From Ipomoea triloba (Eukaryota > Streptophyta > Magnoliopsida > Solanales > Convolvulaceae): 64,000 bases of DNA. Positions within the stretch are counted from its first letter, which is position 1, and each line of letters starts with the position of its first letter. Shown here in pieces: positions 47,154 to 57,924 of this stretch. Position numbers and translations under genes: made by a program. The stretch covers positions 6,663,896 to 6,727,895 of the forward strand of contig NC_044916.1 of the NCBI RefSeq assembly GCF_003576645.1, read 5' to 3'. Under the pieces are notes generated by a model. That model did not search any database and was not told the origin of the DNA. It worked only from the letters and a program-made list of their open reading frames with translations.

Positions 47154-47492
47154 GTTATACTGTGGACCATGGGTCATGGTTGAGACTGCAGTTGTGTTGA
47201 ACTGATACTACAGTTATGTTGAAAGGATACTACAATTGTGTTGAAAGGGAATTGCAGTTGCGCAGAACAGAGGTCGTGTCATCCATCTGGAATTGTAGTT
47301 GTGTTAAACGAATACTGCAGTTGTATTGAACGGATACTGCAGTTTTGTTGAACGGGTGAATCACCTCTGTTCCGTGCAACTGCAGTTTCCTTTCAACACA
47401 ACTGCAATATCTTTTCAACACAACTGCAGTATCCGTTCAATACAACTGCAGTATCAGTTATGATCATTGTGGACCATGGTCCACAATATAAT
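47154..47492. mobile_element. Foldback element with ggaccatgg ends
   Basis: The left arm (actgtggaccatgggtcatg, then repeated actgcagttgtgttgaac units) and the right arm (caacacaactgcagtatccg units, then ttgtggaccatggtccacaa) are inverted over about 120 bp. Each arm consists of 24-26-bp tandem units. No coding content; a candidate source of double-stranded RNA. Confidence 0.65.
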
Positions 47493-48390
47493 TTGCGGTT
47501 ATCATATATGATTTACATTTCTTTTTTAAAAATGGCATATCTTACATCCAGAAGATTTATCTTAAGGAATATTTGGTTGATGTTATTTTAAATTGTCCAA
47601 AATCATTTTTTTAAAAGGAAAGAGTGCAGAGAGGTTACAAAATTCGTTTTCTAATTGTCCAATTCTTTTTCTAGAAAATTGTCCAATTTTTCACTTACTA
47701 AACAACCCAAATTAACTAATAATCATCAAGTTAATAAGAGATTACTTTTGATTTGAATAAATACAATTAATATTTACCATTTTATTTAGAAAAAATATAA
47801 TTAATAAAAGGTATCGTACCTCTTTCTCCGTAACATAAATTTAAAAAAAAAACTTGATATTTTATATAAATAGTTATCAGTTTATATATATATATAAAAC
47901 TATTACTATCTGTATTTTAGTAAATACGGGTTGAAACCTGGAAAAAGAAGTCTAATCTTTTTCTTTCTCCTCCTCTAAGCGGTGTCAAATATGTGAGTTG
48001 ACTTGCGATCTATGTAGTTATTATTTGAACTAGATAACACTAATATGGTTAAATATGAATTTGTTCAGGTTGGACAAAAAGTTAAAAATCTTAATTTGAA
48101 CCAACCCATAGCCTAAAAGATTAAAAAATATTAAAGTTATTTTTTTTCTTAGTAAAGACTTATTACATTTATCAATGGCCAATTAAAGTATAAAGTATGT
48201 TGTGTTAGACTAAACAATAAAAATTTTGCATCGGTGCAGCACTCAATTTTTTTTTTTAACTTCAATTTCTCTAGTTTATAGAATTACTGTTATTATATTT
48301 TCAATGCCTTATTAAATATGATTGAGTTTTTTTTTTTTTTTTTGAAAACAAATATGATTGAGTTGAATCAAGTGAAACAATAAAAACTCA
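47493..48390. other. AT-rich intergenic DNA, no gene seen
   Basis: Homopolymer T/A tracts and no supported gene. Confidence 0.45.
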
Positions 48391-48690
48391 GGGTGCGTTT
48401 GGTTCGCACATGGGAATCGGAATGGGAATGGGTATCAAATACTTGGTAAGGGTAATGGGTTTTGGTGAAAGTATTTAGCATGTTTGGTAGTTGGGTGGAA
48501 TGGGAATGATTATTAATAGTTGGGGAAGAAATGATGAAGGAAGATGAAACCCTTATTTAATAAGGGTATGGGTTTTGCCATTAATGGGTTATTCCAAACC
48601 CATAGTAGCATTCACAAAACCTATTAACCAAACACTAACAATCACTTTGATACCCATACTTTATGCCTAAACCCCCAACCAAACACACCC
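48391..48690. mobile_element. 300-bp MITE, gggtgcgtttggtt family, copy 1
   Basis: Terminal inverted repeats GGGTGCGTTTGGTT and (inward from the right) GGGTGTGTTTGGTT, flanked by TCA on each side (48388-48390, 48691-48693). The 3-bp target duplication and terminal motif suit PIF/Harbinger-like MITEs. Nearly identical to 49053-49353. Confidence 0.75.
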
Positions 48691-48693
48691 TCA

Positions 48694-49052
48694 GATCCAC
48701 CTGACCCACATCTCAAAAATAATTTTAGTTAGCGGGATAAATGTTGAGCGGCGACAAAAATTAGCAGTAAGTCCAGGTGGGATAGCAGAGGCTTTTCCGC
48801 ATCTTTCCAAATTTCATTGCTTTTAGTAGTAAACCCCACACATCTCTCTTTCCTCAAAACTTTTCGCAATTTTCAACCCTCCTTTTTCCCGCTTGTTTTT
48901 TTCACTTTACTCCCTTCCTAAAGGCTAAAGCTGAACCCTGAATCACCTAAATCATATGCCCGCCCGTCCTTCATTTTCTTTTTCTTCTCCTTTTACACTC
49001 TACTCCCTACACGCCTAAAGCCTAAAACTCAACAACTATTAAATTTATCAAA
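48694..49052. other. Leader-like sequence between two MITEs
   Basis: This CT-rich stretch (cacatctctctttcctcaaa, ctctactccctacacgccta) resembles a plant promoter/5' UTR but no initiating frame follows; the second MITE begins at 49053. It may be a promoter relic or captured sequence. Confidence 0.3.
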
Positions 49053-49353
49053 GGGTGCGTTTGGTTTGCACATGGGAATTGGAATCGGAATGGGTATCAA
49101 ATACTTGGTAAGGGTAATGGGTTTTGGTGAAAGTATTTAGCATATTTGGTAGTTGGGTGGGATGGGAATGATTATTAATAGTTGGGAAAGAAATGATGAA
49201 AGGAGATGAAACCCTTATTTAATAAGGGTATGGGTTTTGCCATTAATGGGGTATTCCAAACCCATAGTAGCATTCATAAAACTTATCAACCAAACACTAA
49301 CAATCACTTTGATACCCATACCTTATGCCTAAACCCCCCAACCAAACACACCC
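49053..49353. mobile_element. 300-bp MITE, gggtgcgtttggtt family, copy 2
   Basis: Same orientation and nearly the same sequence as copy 1 across the whole length. Flanked by AAA (49050-49052 and 49354-49356), consistent with an independent 3-bp target duplication. The high identity implies recent activity or local duplication. Confidence 0.75.
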
Positions 49354-49394
49354 AAATTCTTCCCATTTTATGGTACTTAGTTACTTACCTCTAA

Positions 49395-49729
49395 GAGCAT
49401 CTACATCGCACGATTATTGTTGATTTTTGAAATAATATTTGTCCACATGGAGAAGAGACAAGGAAGAGAGAGAAGAGGAGAGTTCCTTCTGCAAGAGTTG
49501 AGTTTATTTCAGAAAGTGAGACCCACAACTTTAATATTTCAGTCGCGAAAACCGTGTGACATCCACAAGAAGCGCCTAGCACCGAATGCGCCCGCTGGAC
49601 GCGTCAGGCGCACCTGACAGATAGCTTTTTAATTTTTCTTAATAAATCAAATTTTTTTTCTCCCATTTTCTCTTTCCTAATCTCACTTACAAAAACTTTC
49701 AAAAAAAAACTCCATTGATAAGGATGCTC
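49395..49729. mobile_element. Tourist-like (PIF/Harbinger) MITE
   Basis: It begins GAGCATCTACATCG and its right end read inward begins GAGCATCCTTATCA. Both flanks are TAA (49392-49394, 49730-49732), the classic 3-bp target of Tourist elements. No protein is encoded. Confidence 0.7.
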
Positions 49730-49873
49730 TAAACAAAATTTCGACTCGAAATTTATTTCCTGACGTAACAACATCTGATTAGATGTATTAATCTTTTATT
49801 AAAATTTAGTAGGATTTGCCAATTCATTACATGACATGTCACGAAGGAAAAGATTAGGAAGAGTGGAAAATAT

Positions 49874-50916
49874 TTAATACCTAAAATAGTCCTCGACTAT
49901 AGTGGTTTTTCTCAATTTCGTCTTAAACGACTTTGGTGACCTAATATAGTCCCAGACTTTTATGTTTTTGCTCACTATAATCCTCCATTTGTTAATCTGT
50001 TAAGTTGGTGTTAAATAGAGGGTTAATTTTGTAATTTTAATATTGTCTTCTTTTTATTCCACCTGCGAAATCCCACAGAATTGAAGAAAACTAATCTTTC
50101 CATACCAATTACCAACCTTCCTTCATATTTTCTTGAAACATCAATTTTTAAAACATGCACAACAACAATCAGACAATCACAAGAGGACAACCATCATTCT
50201 GGGCTCGCCCAATCGCCATGTCTGTCGCTGTTGAAAGGAAACCTTCCTAGGTAGAATTCCAGGATGCTCACCCCTAGGCTCCATATATCGCCGGCGTAGC
50301 CATTGTACTGGTCGTGATTCAGATCGGAGTTGATCATCTCGGGGCTCATGAAGGCAATCGTTCCGATGGAGGAGTTGCAATCCATGGTGGCGACGAGGAT
50401 TCGAGAAACCCCAAAATCAGCTATCTTCACCATACGCTAAGAACTGATAAGCAGATTGGAGGGTTTGATATCACGATGAACAATCTTACGACGGTGGAGA
50501 TAATAGAGGCTGGAGAGAATCTGGCAGGTGAGATCAGCTAAGGAGGGTGACGGTCGCCGGACCACTGCTGGCCGCCGGCCCCCACACTCCTATCTCACCC
50601 AACTGAGCTGCACCACCGGATCGGACTCCAACATTGCAAGGCTAATGTATGAATATTTATGTATAAGGAATTGAGATATGAATGTGTGAATATTGTGGAA
50701 TACGTATATTGAATTCTGTATGAAAGGATATGAATTGTGTGGAATACGTATAAATTTACAAAATTGACCCTCTATTTAACGCCAACTTAGCAGATTAACA
50801 AACGGAAGACTATAGTGAGAAAAACCACAAAAATCTGGGACTACTTCAGGTCACCAAAGTTGTTTAGGACGAAATTGAGAAAAACCACTATAATCGAGGA
50901 CTATTTTGGGTATTAA
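49874..50916. mobile_element. Pack-MULE-like element carrying a kinase fragment
   Basis: About 160-bp inverted repeats (49874-50034 and 50757-50916) start ttaatacc(t/c)aaaatag and include tcctcgactatagtgg and gtggtttttctcaatttcgt. Long inverted repeats of this size with no transposase but with a cellular gene fragment inside are the definition of Pack-MULEs. The interior carries a MAP-kinase-kinase-like fragment (50194-50536). A 9-bp target duplication was looked for and not found, so the exact ends or the class may be off. Confidence 0.65.
50194..50536 (-). pseudogene. MAP kinase kinase fragment (MKK7/MKK9-like)
   Basis: On the minus strand one frame gives the kinase catalytic loop and onward: [20 protein letters not shown], then SNLLI, an in-frame stop, [13 protein letters not shown] (DFG), [14 protein letters not shown] (activation loop to the SPE version of APE), [33 protein letters not shown] and a stop. 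This order is that of group-D plant MAP kinase kinases, which phosphorylate MAP kinases. Only subdomains VI to IX survive; the ATP-binding lobe and C-terminal lobe are missing and a stop separates HRD from DFG, so it cannot encode an active enzyme. It lies between inverted repeats, suggesting capture from a parental gene. Confidence 0.75.
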
Positions 50917-50919
50917 CTC

Positions 50920-51242
50920 TTTTCATTTTCATTAATAGTCCGTATTTTTTAAAGGCTGTTTTTTTTCATATCTAAAATTAAAAATAGTATTATTACATTT
51001 TTTTTTATTCACAACGTTGGGGGTAAAAGTTGATAAACTGAAAAGCATTAAGACAACTAAAGTAAAGTAAAAAATGAGGACAAAAATTCCCTTTTTTGTC
51101 CTATATTTATACTTTGATCTTTTCAAATTTTTATCACAATCCATTAGCGTGCAACATATAGTGACTAAAGGACACATGTTACGTAGCTTTGTAAATAATT
51201 AGAATAGCAACTATACAAATAAGAGCTAATAAAGTTAAGCAT
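50920..51242. other. Intergenic, no gene seen
   Basis: AT-rich sequence with homopolymers; no feature supported. Confidence 0.4.
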
Positions 51243-51370
51243 ATGCCAAAAACCTTGTGGTCAAGCGGCATAGCTATGGCCCTCCCAAGTGAGAAGTTAC
51301 AGGTTTGATTTCCAGTGGTCATATTGATTTTCATAAGGAAGGTATATAAATACTTATTGTGCATCAACCT
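51243..51370 (+). mobile_element. SINE copy (ccttgtggtc family)
   Basis: The head atgccaaaaaccttgtggtc and aagcggcatagctatgg (A-box region) are followed by aggtttgatttcc (B-box-like, 51301-51313). Same family as the minus-strand copies at 44550, 61211 and 61751. Confidence 0.55.
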
Positions 51371-51496
51371 TGACATAAAAAATGTTTATGCACAAAGCGA
51401 CAAACAATTTAACTCCAAGTTAGTACACACACTTTCAAGTACTAATGGATGCATGTATGGATGTGGAAATTATAGATGAAACTGGACAAGTTGCGA

Positions 51497-51564
51497 CATT
51501 AATATTCGGACTACTTGCAGTTACTATCAACATTAATATTCGGACTACCTACAGTTACTATCAA
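51497..51564. repeat. 34-bp tandem duplication
   Basis: The unit cattaatattcggactac(t/c)tgcagttactatcaa, or its near variant, occurs twice in tandem (51497 and 51531). Confidence 0.85.
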
Positions 51565-51933
51565 GTAAACAAATTATGAAAATAGAACAAGAGGTACTAC
51601 TCATAAACCTTCTACAAATATAATAAATATTAATATTTTATTCAATACTTCCACATGAAGCATGTAGGGGAAAAAGCTATCACTACAAAATATCAACATG
51701 CGCTTGCAAGATCAAGAGTTCATAGTGCAACTAAGATCCTAGTCATATATACAACAAGGCAAATTCAATTCATAGCTTCCTACACTATAATCTCATTGCA
51801 TGACTTATGATGCAGGATGTAGATGTGTCCACATTTTTTATTGGAGGATGTATTCTCACGTGAACCTTCCAAAATAAATAAATTAAATAAATAATAATAA
51901 TTTTTATTCTTGTAATGTATTTATTCTTCTAAG

Positions 51934-52167
51934 TTTTTTTTTTTTTTTTTTAAGAGCGGGAGGGACCCGGGGGTCCCAAAAAATTAACGACGTCTACTAG
52001 TAGCAATGCCCCAAGCATCACGGTGCAGCAGCTCCTTCAAGTTATCGGGAGGCTGGTCCAGAATTGTTGTACCCCACAGCGAATTTTGTCCCATGTTGAC
52101 TAGAAAATTCGCACATTGATTACCTTCTCGCAGGACATGAATAATCTTAATATTCTGAAATTGATCA
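51934..52167 (-). mobile_element. 5'-truncated LINE with target duplication
   Basis: On the minus strand it starts mid-gene, encodes the C-terminus of a LINE RNase H and ends in poly(A) (poly(T) at 51934-51950 on the plus strand). It is flanked by TTCTAAG followed by T-runs on both sides (51927-51933 and 52168-52174). This is the signature of target-primed reverse transcription with early 5' truncation. The length is about 230 bp. Confidence 0.8.
51984..52166 (-). pseudogene. LINE RNase H C-terminal fragment
   Basis: The frame reads FQNIKIIHVLREGNQCANFL then VNMGQ..PPDNLKELLHRDAWG and stops. HVxREGNQCAxxLA-type sequence is the final motif of the plant LINE RNase H (RVT_3) domain. The fragment differs from the LINE at 22421-28200 and so belongs to another family. 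Non-functional. Confidence 0.75.
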
Positions 52168-52174
52168 TTCTAAG

Positions 52175-52827
52175 TTTTTTTTAATGTTTATTCATATGAA
52201 TCATTATTTTAATTATTAATTACGTAGTATAATTTATCTCTTTAATGGAGTATCTAAATACAATTGTTATGTACGTATTAACAATTAATTAAATATTGTT
52301 AAAAATTAAATAAGTAATAATTAGAGTCAAATTATATTAATTAAATAAGGCAAATAAGAAAGATAGAACGGAGTGAAAGAGTAGTTGAAATTTGGTAGTG
52401 AATGAAGAAAGTAATGAGTAGAGCTGGCACAAAAAAAATCCCACAGCAAACAGAAAACTATGGTTCGCAGAAAAAACACGTAAGCATATCTGCAGGCCAG
52501 ACTGGAGGCCGAGGCATGAAAAGTTTGTGTTTACAGTATTTAAAGTATGAAAAGCTATTTTCAAAAAAAAAAAAAAAAGTATGAAAAGCTAGCTAGCTGC
52601 ACAGCGAGACTATATGAATATAATTTATTTATTTATTTATTTTTTGAGAGAGACTATACGAATATAATTGAAATCACCAACCCAACTTTCCTAGTCCGGA
52701 GAGCGACCCCAACGTTAACAACACTAACATAAAATCTTCTCTCTTTTCCCATCTGCCTTCCCTCTATATTCTTCAATAATTCCAGCTGGACGTACATGCC
52801 CACACAATTTTACGTTTATTTTATAAC
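52175..52827. other. Intergenic up to element 2
   Basis: AT-rich; short direct duplication of tatgaaaagcta around 52547 and 52580. It ends at the ATAAC target site of the LTR element. Confidence 0.45.
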
Positions 52828-53411
52828 TGATAGCGTAAATGTAAACGGGTCTACGATTACGCTACGGATACGTGTGTTACGTGTGGTGAAGGATGCCGCT
52901 CGGCCGGTTAATCGGTCGCTCTACCGGTTGACGACTGAGCGGTAAGAAGCTATATCGCTCTACAGGTGACGAACAGTAACAAGGAGAGAGCAAGAGAGAC
53001 GAATGAGCAAATCACAAGTGTATTAGTGTAGTACTGATGAGTCCCCTCTCCAGTGAGGGGAATGACCCCTATTTATACAAAGTGGATTCACTATGCACAT
53101 GGTGTCTGATATGCAAGTGGAGGGCATATGGGCTGTCACTCCGCAAAATGCGCATCGGTTTGCTCGAAGTGGTTGAGTTGCTCGAGGTGATGAAAACACG
53201 GATCCCCTATTCCCGAAAAGTTGTCGGTCGTCACATCAAGCAACTGTTGCGCTCGTGAGCCTCCAATCCACAAGGTGTGTTGCTTCCGATCATGCGGCTG
53301 ACGGACCGGCGACCGTCGACGGACCGTTGGGTGACCGTTGACGGACAGGTTGGGTGACCGACGGACAGGTGATCTACGGACCGACTAGTACATGTGCATA
53401 TTTACCCATCA
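52828..53411 (-). repeat. 3' LTR of element 2 (left copy, 584 bp)
   Basis: Matches 60358-60848 nearly base for base but has 93 extra bases (from about gtcgtcacatcaagcaactg to ccgtcgacggacc). The two LTRs therefore differ by one large deletion and few substitutions, implying a relatively young insertion. Confidence 0.92.
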
Positions 53412-53414
53412 CAA

Positions 53415-53434
53415 GTCCCCCACTTCTTGAATCT
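53415..53434 (-). promoter_or_regulatory. Polypurine tract of element 2
   Basis: On the minus strand, tcaagaagtgggggacttg immediately precedes the LTR start TGATGGG, the position and composition expected of a plus-strand primer. Confidence 0.65.
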
Positions 53435-54108
53435 GCGAGAGTCGTCAGGTTCGAGAAGTAGAATGTGTTCCAGGCGGCCAACTTGTTGCGAGCAAAGCCT
53501 CCCCGGTTTGAATGCCTTGATAGTCCGTGATTAACCCCTCAAGTTTGAGTTGAACATGAGGGGCGTGATTTACGCTGGTTGCCTCGTTAAAAACCTTAGA
53601 CTAAGAAAAACCCTATGGGAAAAAACCTAGCTAAGGGAAAAAGAGTACAACCAAAAAGGCGTAATCATTAAAGACGGGTTCGTCCTGGTTGTTTCCGATC
53701 GTCGAGCAATGGATCATTTAGCGGATTTTGTTCACATCTTTTCCATGGTTTGGAGATGGGTCTTCCCTTGGTGATACCTTGGTCGTTGACGGACCAATCA
53801 AGTTCTCCACGGCTGGGGATGAGGAAGGTAGCACATACGAATCACCGAGTGGTTGACTTGACCAGCACCAGACCAAATGGGGTGATTGTTACCGGTCAGC
53901 TGAGTGATTTTTATGATCCGAGCACCTGTGTGTATATTTCTTCCAGTTTGACACTTCGGACTTGCCACGAACAATGCTCCCACTAGTAGTCTTCCAAGCT
54001 ACTTTGCTTCTTACATGACCCATTAGCCTTTTTGGATCAACCCACTTTCTCAAAAAACCCAAATTTTTTGTATAAATATCCCCCTACCATCTTCACCTCA
54101 CAATCAAG
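53435..54108. other. Element 2 region left of the gap
   Basis: Between the polypurine tract and the N gap there is no convincing gene. A TATA-like tataaatatcc at about 54070-54081, shortly before the gap and the plus-strand gene, could be the promoter of the antisense gene. Confidence 0.4.
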
Positions 54109-54975
54109 NNNNNNNNNNNNNNNNNNNNNNNNNNNNNNNNNNNNNNNNNNNNNNNNNNNNNNNNNNNNNNNNNNNNNNNNNNNNNNNNNNNNNNNNNNNN
54201 NNNNNNNNNNNNNNNNNNNNNNNNNNNNNNNNNNNNNNNNNNNNNNNNNNNNNNNNNNNNNNNNNNNNNNNNNNNNNNNNNNNNNNNNNNNNNNNNNNNN
54301 NNNNNNNNNNNNNNNNNNNNNNNNNNNNNNNNNNNNNNNNNNNNNNNNNNNNNNNNNNNNNNNNNNNNNNNNNNNNNNNNNNNNNNNNNNNNNNNNNNNN
54401 NNNNNNNNNNNNNNNNNNNNNNNNNNNNNNNNNNNNNNNNNNNNNNNNNNNNNNNNNNNNNNNNNNNNNNNNNNNNNNNNNNNNNNNNNNNNNNNNNNNN
54501 NNNNNNNNNNNNNNNNNNNNNNNNNNNNNNNNNNNNNNNNNNNNNNNNNNNNNNNNNNNNNNNNNNNNNNNNNNNNNNNNNNNNNNNNNNNNNNNNNNNN
54601 NNNNNNNNNNNNNNNNNNNNNNNNNNNNNNNNNNNNNNNNNNNNNNNNNNNNNNNNNNNNNNNNNNNNNNNNNNNNNNNNNNNNNNNNNNNNNNNNNNNN
54701 NNNNNNNNNNNNNNNNNNNNNNNNNNNNNNNNNNNNNNNNNNNNNNNNNNNNNNNNNNNNNNNNNNNNNNNNNNNNNNNNNNNNNNNNNNNNNNNNNNNN
54801 NNNNNNNNNNNNNNNNNNNNNNNNNNNNNNNNNNNNNNNNNNNNNNNNNNNNNNNNNNNNNNNNNNNNNNNNNNNNNNNNNNNNNNNNNNNNNNNNNNNN
54901 NNNNNNNNNNNNNNNNNNNNNNNNNNNNNNNNNNNNNNNNNNNNNNNNNNNNNNNNNNNNNNNNNNNNNNNNNNN
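54109..54975. other. Assembly gap (867 N) inside element 2
   Basis: A run of N lies just upstream of the start of the antisense gene; its promoter and possibly upstream exons are not visible. Confidence 0.95.
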
Positions 54976-54989
54976 TTTGCTAATGTAGC

Positions 54990-57381
54990 ATGTCGCAAGA
55001 CAAAAAATGGTGTATGCGCGACTATGACAGCGATGATGAGGATGTTAGTGCGTCTGAGGAATCGAGTAATTCTGACGATGCGCCCCAAGCTCGTTCGCAC
55101 GTTACCCCGCGATCCAAGCGTTCAAAAATTTCATCAAAGAATTTTGAGGTTCAACTAGGCGAAGGTACCTCCCATAATCCCAAGGAACTCTCAAGAAGTC
55201 AAACTGGAGTATCACGTGACTATGTCGACTTGGATTCCGATGGTGCTCGTATCGTTGGAATTGATTTTACCGAAAAAGAGGTAGAACAACTCAAGAAGCT
55301 AATTGGAAAGGGGATTTCTTACTCAATTGATCGTCGTCCTTCCAACATCATTGATTGCCACCAAAAGAATTGGGTAGGTGTACATTTTGATTCCTTGAAA
55401 GCCGGTTTGCGCATCCCCTTTGACCCATTCCTTGTTGACTTCGTGAATTATTACGGCATAGTTCCAGGTCAGATAGCACCCAACGCACATCGTATTCTTG
55501 CATGCTACCCTCAGATTTGCAAACGTCACCAAGTGCCTTGTACACTAGAACTCTTCAATTTTCTCCATCTGGTAAAGTGCATGGGGAAGAACCATCGCAA
55601 CGGTTTTGTCATTATCCAATGTCGTGGGACGGCTGGGAAAGTTTCTGACTTGCCTGACAACAACCGTAGATGGAAAGAGAAATTTCTTCGGGTACGTCTG
55701 GATGGTGATCTTCCTTTCAAAAATGAATGGTCTCGTCGGATGCGTAAGTGCGTGGTACCCCCTGAGACTCCAGAGATTCACATTGCTGTTGAGAAGATTA
55801 AGTCTGAATGCTATTCTTGGGAGATTTACCACTCCGCAGAGGCTTTTGATGCAGCTCGACTCCCTGCTCTAATTTACGGGGCCCAAGGTTGGATCTTAAA
55901 CGGTTAGCACATGTCTCCCCTTTTAATCTTTGATTCCTCACACGCTTTGTTATTTCTTATTAACATCCAGGAGCGCCGGATATTGATCCTGAATTAAAGG
56001 AACTGCTAGGTGCAGGCGCAAGCGGGAGTAGTCGATCTGGATTGCCAAAGATTATTTTGAAAAAGAAATTTGTACCTCCTACTATCCCCCGTTATGAATT
56101 TGGTAGCCCTGGCTTTCCTTCTGCTCCGTTTCCCCCTAAATCACATGGGAAGCGTCCCATAGGTGAGGTTGAAAGTGAGGTGTCGGGGAACGCTTTTGCC
56201 ACTTGTCCTAACTTCGACGGGGAGTCTCCACTTGTGAGCGCGTTGACCCGCGCACCAGTTGATTTGCGAAAAATGTTCGATCTGTTACTCCAGCTGAGTC
56301 CTCCACCCTCGGGCATCGCCACTTTGTCCAACGAAAAAGTTGCTGAGCAGCTAGCCCATCACCTAGCTAACGTACTTACTCCAATCATTGAGTTGCTGAT
56401 CTCTCTTTTCTTCGTTTAGTACTTTCTAAACTGTGGTTTATGATCGTGTTTATGTCAGGTGTACTTTCTAAACTGTGGTTTATGATCGTGTTTATGTCAG
56501 GTTTACTTTCTAAACTGTGGTTTATGATCGTGTTTATGTCAGGTTGCTAGCACAGGCTGTGGTTTATGATCGTGTTTATGTCAGGTTGCTAGCACAGGCG
56601 CCGAGCTGTTCCTGCGATGCCAGCTTACTGCTATAGGATGGGAAAAGGAAACAAAATCACTCAGGGCCACCGTGAGGGATCAGGAAAACCAACTCGAATC
56701 TCGTCGAGAACAAATATCCCATTTAGACGCCCAACTCTATTCTTTGGGACAGTATCCGAATTCCGATCAGTTTCGTCGAGATGCCATTGCTTATTTCGTA
56801 TCTCGACCATCCNTTGGTACTTTCTAAACTGTGGTTTATGATCGTGTTTATGTCAGGTTGCTAGCACAGGCGCCGAGTTGTTCCTGCGATGCCAGCTTAC
56901 TGCTATAGGATGGGAAAAGGAAACACAATCACTCAGGGCCACCGTGAGGGATCAGGAAAACCAACTCGAATCTCGTCGAGAACAAATATCCCATTTGGAC
57001 GCCCAACTCTATTCTTTGGGACAGTATCCGAATTCCGATCAGTTTCGTCGAGATGCCATTGCTTATTTCGTATCTCGACCATCCGAGGTGCCCGGTCTGT
57101 TATCTGCTTTATGTCCCTCCGAGGATGCGGCTATTCCTTTGTTCCATATGTTCCGAGAAGACCCAGTGATATCAGCGATGATACGTAAGGTGACCGCATG
57201 GGGTTATCTCAAAGGAACAAGGGGCATGCAACAAACTTTGTATCACATATTACAAAATGCTCTCCCTGAGGATTGGGAATCGGTTCGTACCGTTCTGCCC
57301 GAAGATCTGACACCTCCTGGTCCAGAGCCCTTCAAGAAGCCTCCGACGGGTCCTTCCTCATCGCGTGGTCAAGATCCATGA
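54990..57381 (+). CDS. Antisense aORF of element 2 (putative gypsy-type transposon protein)
   Basis: Three exons join in frame: 54990-55902, 55971-56371, 56857-57381 (with a duplicated partial exon 3 before the N at 56813), giving about 612 residues. It starts MSQDKKWCMRDYDSDDEDVS, acidic and Ser-rich. The central domain reads HFDSLKAGLRIPFDPFLVDF, VNYYGIVPGQIAPNAHRILA, a good match in plan to the plant putative gypsy-type transposon domain (PF04195-like). A basic, Pro-rich linker follows (PKIILKKKFVPPTIPRYEFG), then a coiled coil (SLRATVRDQENQLESRREQI) and a globular end (FVSRPSEVPGLLSALCPSED). The donors CG|GTTAGC and AAC|GTACTT and acceptors ATCCAG| and TGTCAG| are good plant splice sites on the plus strand, opposite to the element, showing it is a true separate transcription unit. 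It is open apart from the assembly duplication. Biochemical function unknown; family association with Tat elements is established. Confidence 0.75.
56419..56600. repeat. Tandem repeats at the aORF intron 2 acceptor
   Basis: The unit tactttctaaactgtggttt onward to ttatgtcagg repeats about three and a half times (period about 42-54 bp). Each copy carries a usable tatgtcag acceptor, so several alternative 3' splice sites exist. Confidence 0.8.
56557..57084. repeat. 256-bp direct duplication around a single N (element 2)
   Basis: Positions 56557-56812 and 56829-57084 are the same sequence at an offset of 272, differing at three sites (gagctg/gagttg, aacaaaatc/aacacaatc, tttagac/tttggac), with a single N at 56813. 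About 1.2% divergence with an N between suggests two haplotypes or unmerged contig ends. Confidence 0.9.
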
Positions 57382-57924
57382 TTGTTTTGTTCTCCGTAGT
57401 TGCTTGTTTGTGGAGTGTGATCGGGAGACCGACCCCGCTTGTGTCGGTTGTATTTTTAACTTTGCGTGTATGAATCATTTCCTTCCTTCACTTTGTCATT
57501 ACGTAACATGTTGTTTCCTTGATTGGGTGTTTGCTCGTGGACGCCATTGGTTGATTTGTCGACAGATGCCTCACATCCATCAATTGACATATCACTTTGT
57601 CACAAGTTACTTGACATCAGAGTGGTTGGCCAAGTATACGTTGCCATCCAGGTGGCCGATCGTCCGTTGCTCCTCATCCAAGCGATTTGTCTACCGATTG
57701 CTCGCCATATCGACATAGATTGTTTATCGTCCAAGTGATTGGTCAAAACACGGTAGATTACTACACACCAAGTAATCTGTCGATATGCAAGTGGTTGTTC
57801 AACATATCACTCTGTCAATGGCTTGATGTTGAAGTGGTTGTTGTCCGTTGAAGGTGGCTAGGCTTCCCAGCGGATGATCGACCAGATTGCATAACATTCA
57901 AGTGGTCGAATCGCCCGTCACACG

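Noticed and set aside
49862..50928. 9-bp target duplication of the Pack-MULE-like element
   Set aside because: ggaaaatat/agtggaaaa on the left and ctcttttca/ttttcattt on the right do not match in direct orientation.
54990..57381. Reading the plus-strand gene as the gag of a plus-strand element
   Set aside because: The primer-binding site, polypurine tract and gag-like frame all place the element on the minus strand, so the gene is antisense.
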